From the NCBI RefSeq assembly GCF_003369915.1, contig NW_022881614.1, positions 10,747,001-10,811,000 on the forward strand: a stretch of 64,000 nucleotides of DNA, in the 5' to 3' direction. Position 1 is the stretch's first letter, and each line of letters opens with the position of its first letter. Source of the DNA: Drosophila miranda. Its lineage: Eukaryota; Arthropoda; Insecta; Diptera; Drosophilidae. The notes under the pieces are model-generated. The model saw only the letters and a list, made by a program, of their open reading frames with translations, was not told where the DNA came from and searched no databases. Below are positions 57,947-64,000 of this stretch, in pieces. Position numbers and translations under genes: made by a program.

Positions 57947-59065
57947 TATACCCGATACTCAAAATGAGTATTGGGGTATATTAGATTTGTGGTAAAAGTG
58001 GATGTGTGTAACGTCCAGAAGGAATCGTTTCCGACCCCATAGAGTATATATATTCTTGATCAGCATCAATAGCCGAGTCGATTGAGCCATGTCTGTCTGT
58101 CCGTCTGTCCGTCTGTCCGTCCGTCCGTCCGTCCGTCTGTCCGTCCCCTTCAGCGCCTAGTGCTCAAAGACTATAAGAGCTAGAGCAACGATGTTTTGTA
58201 TCCAGACTTCTGTGATATGTCACTGCTACAAAAATATTTCAAAACTTCGCCCCGCCTACTTCCGCCCCACAAAGGACGAAAATCTGTGGCATCCACATTC
58301 TTAAAGATACGATAAAACCAAAAACGCAGAATCGTAGAAGATGACTATATGTTTTAGAATGTAAGATCTCAACCAGATCGTATAATTATTATAGCCAGAA
58401 TCAAGAAAACAATTTCATTCTTACTCGCTCTGTCTCTCTCTAACACACAGGTTTCATGGTCGGTTTTGCCAATTGCAAAATATGAGTTCAAAGATCTCAG
58501 AACCTATAAGAGCCAGAGCAACCAAATTTGGTATCCACACTCCTGTGATATCGGACCTTGATCGTTTCGTGTCCAAATTTCGCCACACCCCCTTCCGCCC
58601 CCGCAAAGGACGAAAATCTGGGGCATCCACAAATCTCAGAGACTATTAAGGCTAGAGTAACCAAATTTGGTATCCGCACTTCTGTTAGATCTCACTATAA
58701 AACGTATATCTCAGAAATTCGCCCCACCCCCTTCCGCCCCCACAAAGGACGAAAATCTGTTGCATCCACAATATTGCACATTCGAGCAAACTAAAAACGC
58801 AGAATCATAGATAACGACCATATCTATCAGATTGCTGCATCTGGACCAGATCAGATAATTTTTATAGCCAAAAGGAACAAATCAATTTGCACTGACTACG
58901 CAGCGCCCGACGTCACGCTCAGACTGATTTTCTGTCTCTCTCGCACGCACTCTTTGTCGTGTCGTTTAATATTAGCGGCGTCTGCCGGAGGAGAGCCATA
59001 CTGACTTAGTATCGGGTATAACCGTAGAGTTGCGGTGTCCGCAGCAACTCACAACGTTCCCCCTC
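57947..59065 (+). mobile_element. Helentron-type element H10, complete
   Basis: Same site as H3 and H8, upstream of MED24 exon 1 of unit 9. CCCCCTCG end at 59065 with the 3' hairpin before it. Confidence 0.85.
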
Positions 59066-59239
59066 GTTTTTTTTTCTTCAATCTAGCTTATGGGGACTCT
59101 CAAAATCTGGCAGCACTACTACGGTGCGGTGCTCTAAAAAAAAGAAAACAACTGAAAAGTAACAAAATTTAGTTACTTAAAAATTTAAAATAAAGAAGTA
59201 ACTGCATCACGGAAGGAGAGTGGAGTTTGAGCGAGGGAT

Positions 59240-59333
59240 ATGAAGGAGAACAACAAAATCCTTCAGCTCATCTATGTATGTGGCGTGGCGAGAACGCTGG
59301 TCGGACTCTCAATGGGGCATCAACATAAAGAAG
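59240..59333 (+). pseudogene. MED24: MED24 exon 1, copy 9 (inverted), frameshifted
   Basis: Exon 1 with a 4-bp insertion (tatgtatgtgg) after Ile-Tyr that shifts the frame. The GC donor (aag|gcaagc) is retained. The DnaJ gene that should follow to the right is displaced by the LINE. Confidence 0.85.
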
Positions 59334-59534
59334 GCAAGCAACAATCAAATAGTTTGTCGTTTGAAATGCATACTTAATTTAAACATTATTTAACAGAGTA
59401 ATTGACAGAGTAGGTTAGGTTGGTTAGGTTGAGGCGGCTGCCGGGCTCGCTCGGAACCCGTCACACTTAGGCCGGTTTCGGCCCGTTGTGATACCGCATA
59501 GGATCATTTCCTTCCTGCGTTGTGAGACTTCCTG

Positions 59535-62500
59535 TCAGCAATTATCCCAGCCAGATGCTCTCACAAAGTTCGCTATCCTCCTGGGACATAGTTTGGACAT
59601 CTCTGAGATGTCGTGTAGAAAGGCTGAGCCCAGGTGCTGTAGCCTTCTTCTGCTGAGAGCTGGGCAGGAGCAGAACAGATGTTCCACTGTCTCCTCCTCT
59701 TCCTCGTCTCTACAGCTGCGACAAAAATCGTTATGTGGGGCCCCCAGCCTGTTAGCGTGGGTGCCTATTAGCCAGTGTCCCGTGAGGGAACGTGTGACCA
59801 CGCTGCACCTTTTCCTGCTTAACTTGAGGAGCTCGGAGGTGCGCTTCATGTCCATGGTCGGCCATGTTTGCCGAGTTGTGCGACATCGTGGCACTGTTTG
59901 CCACATATCGTTGTTTAGTCGCTTGTATTGCTCCCTTATAATGAGCTTACAGGTGGCCATTGGCATACAGATATCCTCCTTGTCTTGGAGAAGGGGGATT
60001 GTAGTGCCAGATCTGGCCAGCTCGTCCGCTATACAGTTGCCCTCGATGTCCCGGTGGCCCGGGACCCAAATCAGGCTAATAGCAAATTGCTGAGCCATCT
60101 CGTGCAGAGATTTGCGGCAGTCTGCCACGGTGGCCGAGTTCGAGGAAATCGCGCTCAGCGATTTGATCGCAGCCTGGCTGACGCTATAAATGTTTAGCTT
60201 GGTTGCCGTGACGGCAGCCGCTTGTAGGCAGTCTAGAGCCTCCCTGATTGCTATGACTTCCGCTTGAAAGACACTGCAATGATCTGGGAGTCTGAAGGAA
60301 TGCCTTATGCTTAGCTGTTCAGAGTAGATTCCCCCTCCGACTCTGTCGTCCAGCTTTGATCCATCTGTGAAGATGTTTATGGCCCCATCTGGGCCTGGGA
60401 GTCCCTCGAGCCATTCGTCTCTGTGAGGGATGATTGTGTCGAAGGGAGTGTCTGTGTACTCTCTTGGAACTTGGTAGTCTGTTTTTGAGGGGACGGTACT
60501 GCTATTATTTAATATGGCTGAGTGACCTATGCACTGTGTCACCCATTGATCTGAGTCTCTTAGACGTATTGCTGCTGCTTCTGCCCGTTCCTTTCCTGCG
60601 AGGTCAAGGCTCTGTAGGCATAGGATGGCATTTAGCGCATCATTTGGGGTGGTGCGAAGAGCTCCGCTGATGCATAGGGCGGCAGTCCGCTGGACTTTGC
60701 CCAGTTGCTTGGTGATCGCCCTTTTTGATAGGGCCGGCCACCACACCGTAACTCCGTAGAGTAGTATTGGTCTAACTATAGCTTGATATATCCATTGGAC
60801 TATGCTTGGGATCATACCCCATCTTAGCCCAATAGCTTTTTTGCATGTGTAGAGTGCAGTCATTGCCTTCTTCACTCTGTCTTTGACATTCAGGTTCCAG
60901 CTAAGCTTCTTGTCAATTACCAACCCTAAGTAACTGGCACTGTCGCTAAAGGAGAGCCTGCATCCTTGTAGTATTGGAGGGTTGAGGGGCGGGACCTTGT
61001 ATTTATTTGTGAATAGTACGAGTTCCGTTTTTGAGGGATTTACTCCCAGACCGCGCGATTCTGTCCAATCCGACAGTTGCGCTAGCTTTGTGGACATTAA
61101 GTCGCACAGTGTTTGGGGGGATTTCCCCGAGAAGATAATCGCAACGTCGTCCGCATAGGCCACGACATTGCAGCCCCCCCTTCTAGGTCACATAGAATCT
61201 TGTTGACTGCTATGTTCCACAGAAGAGGAGACAGGACACCACCTTGCGGGGTGCCTCTGTTGACATACCTTGACTGGGCGGACGATCCCATCGATGATGT
61301 CACCGTCCTGCATGTGAGCAATTGATCAATGAGCATCACCAAGTGACGGTCCACCCCCAGGTCAGTCAGGGCTTCTGTAATGGCGCCCGGTACAACGTTG
61401 TTGAAAGCTCCCTCAATATCGAGAAAGGCTATGAGTGAGTACTCTTTGTGATGCAGAGATTTCTCTACCGCTGAGATCACTTCATGAAGAGCCGTTTCCG
61501 TGGATTTTCCTTTCCGGTAGGCATGCTGTGCGCCTGACAGCAACTGAGGGTGTATAGTTGTCCTCAGTTGCAGCCCGACGAGTCTCTCAAAGGTTTTGAG
61601 AAGGAAGGACGATAGGCTGATTGGTCTAAAGTCTTTTGCAGCTGAGTGCGAGGCTTTCCCAGCTTTGGGAATGAAGACTATCTTTGCCTTAAGCCATGTT
61701 CGCGGGATTGTACCCACAGCCAGTATCTTCCTGAAGATACCTTCTAGCCAGTTGATGGCCGTATCCCCGGCCTTCTGAAGTTGGGCCGGGATTACCTGGT
61801 CTGGGCCTGGCGATTTGAACGGGTTGAAGCTGTTTATTGCCCAGCTTATGTTACCTTTTGTGAGGATGTGATCCATCGAGGTTACCGGTCCCTCTCCTGG
61901 AAGATGTGCCGTCTCGATGGTTGTGCACCCTGGAAAATGTGTGTCTAGTAGAATCTGCAGGGACTCCTCACTGGAGTTAGTCCACGTGCCGTCATTCCTT
62001 TTAAGATACCCTACCGAGGGTTAGTTTTTGAGAGAATCTTGCGAAGCCTTGCGGCCTCTGACGTTTCCTCAATTTCCGAGAAAAATTTTTGCCAAGAGGC
62101 CCTTTTTGCTTTCCTTGTTTCCTTTTTATATAGTGACAGACTGATTTTGTAGTCTGCCCAGTGGCTCTCCTCGTTCGCGCTTTTGGCCCTATTGAAGAGG
62201 GTCCTGCAGCTTTTACGTAGGATGTCTATTTGTTTTGACCACCAGGGGGGTTTCTTTTTCCCCTAGGTTTGCTAGAGGGGCACGCTGCCGCGAAGGCTTT
62301 GTTGCATGCCTCTGTGAACCTGTTCACTAGGCGATCTAGGTCGTCTTTTGTGTCAGGGCATGATGGTGCTTTGGAGGGGAGTAAGTCCTCCAGGGCTGAG
62401 CTATATTTTTCCCAGTTGGCTTTCCTGGGATTAATATAGTCCTTAGGTTTCGGACACTCGAGGGATAGTGTGGTCTCGATGTATCTGTGGTCAGAGAAAG

Positions 62501-63155
62501 AGTGGTCATCAAGGACTTGCCAACTCTTGACTATGTCTAACAGGTTGGAAGACACTAGGGTGATGTCAATAACCTCCTGTCGATTTTTAATTATAAAAGT
62601 GGGGTCGTTGCCCCGATTACAAATAAGTAGATTTGAGTTGAGGATGAAGCTGAAAAGTGACTCACCCCTTACATTTGTGTTCGAGCTCCCCCATTGAGTG
62701 TGGTGAGCGTTGGCATCGCAACCTATTAATAGGTCTATGTCCGACCTCTCGCTGTCGCTGGCTAGTTTGCGAACCAGGTCGTTGGGAGGATCGTTTTCCT
62801 CATGGGCCATGTAGGACGACATCAGCCTTAGATGTGTCCCTTTCAGCTCTAGGCTTGCCGCCGTGTTGTCGCTATCGCTATAGTTATGGAGCAGAAAGAT
62901 ATTAAGGTGCTTTCTGGCGAGAATGCAGGTGCGGGTTTTACCTTCATGTTGAGCTACAATTATCTTGTACTCCTTCGACCCTAGTCCACAAACCTTGTCT
63001 CCCACTATCCAAGGTTCCTGGATCAGGGCTACGTCTGCTCCGCTCTCTTCGAGGCGGAGTATAAGAGCAGCGGATGCCGCTCTACAGTGGTGGAGATTGA
63101 TCTGAAGGAGCCTCAAGGACATCCTTAGTGTTCTCCACCACTGTAGTGTCGGCAT
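59535..63155 (-). pseudogene. LINE ORF2: endonuclease, reverse transcriptase, RNase H (frameshifted)
   Basis: The endonuclease is read from 63155 (QEPWIVGD, GCDANAHHTQWGS, FSDHRYIE). Reverse transcriptase is at about 61876-60900 (FLDIEGAFNNV, GTPQGGVLSPLLWN, YADDVAII). RNase H is at about 60370-60010 (IFTDGSKLDD, WVPGHRDIEGN). The C-terminus has CRSCRDEEEEETVEHLFC, and the stop is at 59535. The frame changes three times: near 62245 (C6 run), near 62015, and near 61185 (G7 run). Two of these sit in homopolymers and may be assembly errors rather than real decay. Catalytic motifs look intact. Confidence 0.87.
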
Positions 63156-64000
63156 CCGGATCGTCCTCGACTTCCTCGTGGCAACACATCGCCTCGAAGT
63201 CGCATCTCAGCGTGCCATCGGTGGAGTAGCCCTCTGGGTCTATCTCTGTGTGATCGTCGGGTGCTTCGATCTCCGAGGCAGCGTCCTGCTCAACTGGCTT
63301 GTCGACAGGACGTGCCTCGGCCGCCGCATCCGACTTGTAGACCTTTACGGTCACAGAGCTGAACCCAAAATTGAGCTCGCCTTTGGCAGCCTCAATCGGG
63401 GCCAGCGACTCTTTGTTGAGGACGACCACCGCCTGGTTTGTGGGGCCCTGTGTCGTCTCAACTTTGACCACCTTCCAATCTGCTGTTGGGAGGTGGGGGT
63501 TGCATCTTTGCAATATTTTTAGGATGCGCTCCGGCTCCTTCATGGAGGCGGGCACCCAGACTCTCGCCCTTGGTCTACTGGGCACTTCGCTCCAGTCTAC
63601 AGCGACGAGCTTCGCCCCTGTGTAGACTTCCCCGACTTGCGCTACCGCTGCTTTGTACAGCTGTACGGAGCGCTCGTCTTCACAGGCTACGATTTTTATG
63701 CAGCCCTGGTACCAGCCCATGTCTTTGCAGACGGGGGGGGGGGGGGGGGGGGGGTCCAGGCTGCTTTTCCAGCAGCTCGAAGCAGCGGTCGGCCAGTGCC
63801 GCTTCCACCCACTTCCACTGGTTTCTAGGTATCCGGGAGTCCGCGCTGCCTTTGTCCAGGACGCCAATCAGCGTCCTTTCTCTGGCAATCTGCGCGAATG
63901 ATGTGTTAGGCAGCACTCTGGAGCGCTTCGGTGTCGGCCCCGGAGTCTCTTGTGAGCGCTGCCTTTTTGGCTGAGGGGCTTCCTTCTTCGGTGCTTCCTT
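63082..64000 (-). pseudogene. LINE ORF1 (Gag-like), partial, frame broken at a C22 run
   Basis: From the right edge the frame is basic and Pro-rich (KEAPKKEAPQPKRQRS), then FAQIARERTLIGVLDK and WKWVEAALADRCFELL, up to a run of 22 C (G22 on the plus strand). After the run the frame changes: CKDMGWYQGCIKIVACEDER and WVPASMKEPERILKILQ, a fold resembling DUF4780 of arthropod retroelement ORF1 proteins, and an acidic tail ending SDQSPPL at 63082. It overlaps the ORF2 start by about 70 nt. No zinc knuckles are visible in the part present. Confidence 0.78.
63733..63754. repeat. 22-bp G homopolymer
   Basis: Uninterrupted G run inside LINE ORF1, coding a proline run on the minus strand. Length is likely uncertain in the assembly. 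Confidence 0.9.

Larger units (their letters stand above)
59413..64000 (-). mobile_element. LOA-like non-LTR retrotransposon (LINE), 5' end outside the window
   Basis: Reads right to left: ORF1, then ORF2 with apurinic endonuclease, reverse transcriptase and RNase H. The presence of RNase H and a non-poly(A) 3' end (AACCTAACC repeats) point to the LOA group, which includes bilbo of D. subobscura and TRIM of D. miranda as I recall. It is inserted in the 3' flank of unit 9 (cagagtaattgacagagta|ggttagg; the flank is uninterrupted in the inverted unit 4 near 25585). The 3' untranslated part is 59413-59534. Confidence 0.88.

Noticed and set aside
59411-59445. True telomere repeat array
   Set aside because: Only a few imperfect TTAGG units, directly continuous with the LINE 3' end.

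Overview
This is Drosophila DNA, most likely from the obscura group, and it looks like repeat-rich, gene-poor (heterochromatic or sex-linked) sequence. The evidence is fly-type host exons, ten copies of a DINE-1/ISY-like Helentron with its GTCY microsatellite, Ty3/gypsy and BEL/Pao LTR elements, a LOA-like LINE, and Drosophila core-promoter motifs (DRE and Motif 1). The species call is inference.

The backbone is an array of a host-derived unit of about 4.0 kb when empty of insertions. Each unit carries the 5' part of the Mediator gene MED24 (exons 1-3). A type I DnaJ/Tid1-like gene (CG7387-like) lies whole and antisense inside MED24 intron 1. The unit also carries a small degenerate zinc-finger ORF with its own DRE + Motif 1 promoter. 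MED24 exon 1 (WRERWSDSQWGINIKK) sits downstream of the DnaJ gene and exons 2-3 upstream of it, so the nested arrangement is read directly from the sequence. The first intron begins with GC in every copy that keeps exon 1.

Layout: 1-4394, broken gypsy element running off the left edge. 4395-8390, unit 1 (+), with the only DnaJ copy open end to end (446 aa). 8391-20880, unit 2 (+), with Helentron H1, a BEL/Pao element (10815-17185) and Helentron H2. 20880-24029, unit 3 (+), cut off and joined head-on to inverted unit 4 (24030-28768). 28769-29334, Helentron fragment joined directly to DnaJ copy 5. 29335-42650, unit 5 (+), with a 10.4-kb Osvaldo/Ulysses-like gypsy element with 2.37-kb LTRs (30657-41084) just past the DnaJ stop. 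42651-48515, unit 6 (+). 48516-51643, unit 7 (+), joined head-on to inverted unit 8 (51644-56290). 56291-59412, Helentron H9 and inverted unit 9. 59413-64000, LOA-like LINE on the minus strand, running off the right edge.

Units 2-4 and 6-8 are two copies of one block of about 12 kb, offset by about 27.6 kb and nearly identical. Seven of eight DnaJ copies are broken. A shared 20-bp deletion is distributed in a way that points to gene conversion or recurrent loss. Each unit can make antisense RNA (the MED24 intron over the DnaJ mRNA), and two pairs of units form large inverted repeats. The most interesting hypothesis is therefore an amplified, possibly small-RNA-producing locus built from a Mediator subunit and a mitochondrial co-chaperone. 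The sequence shows the architecture, not the function.
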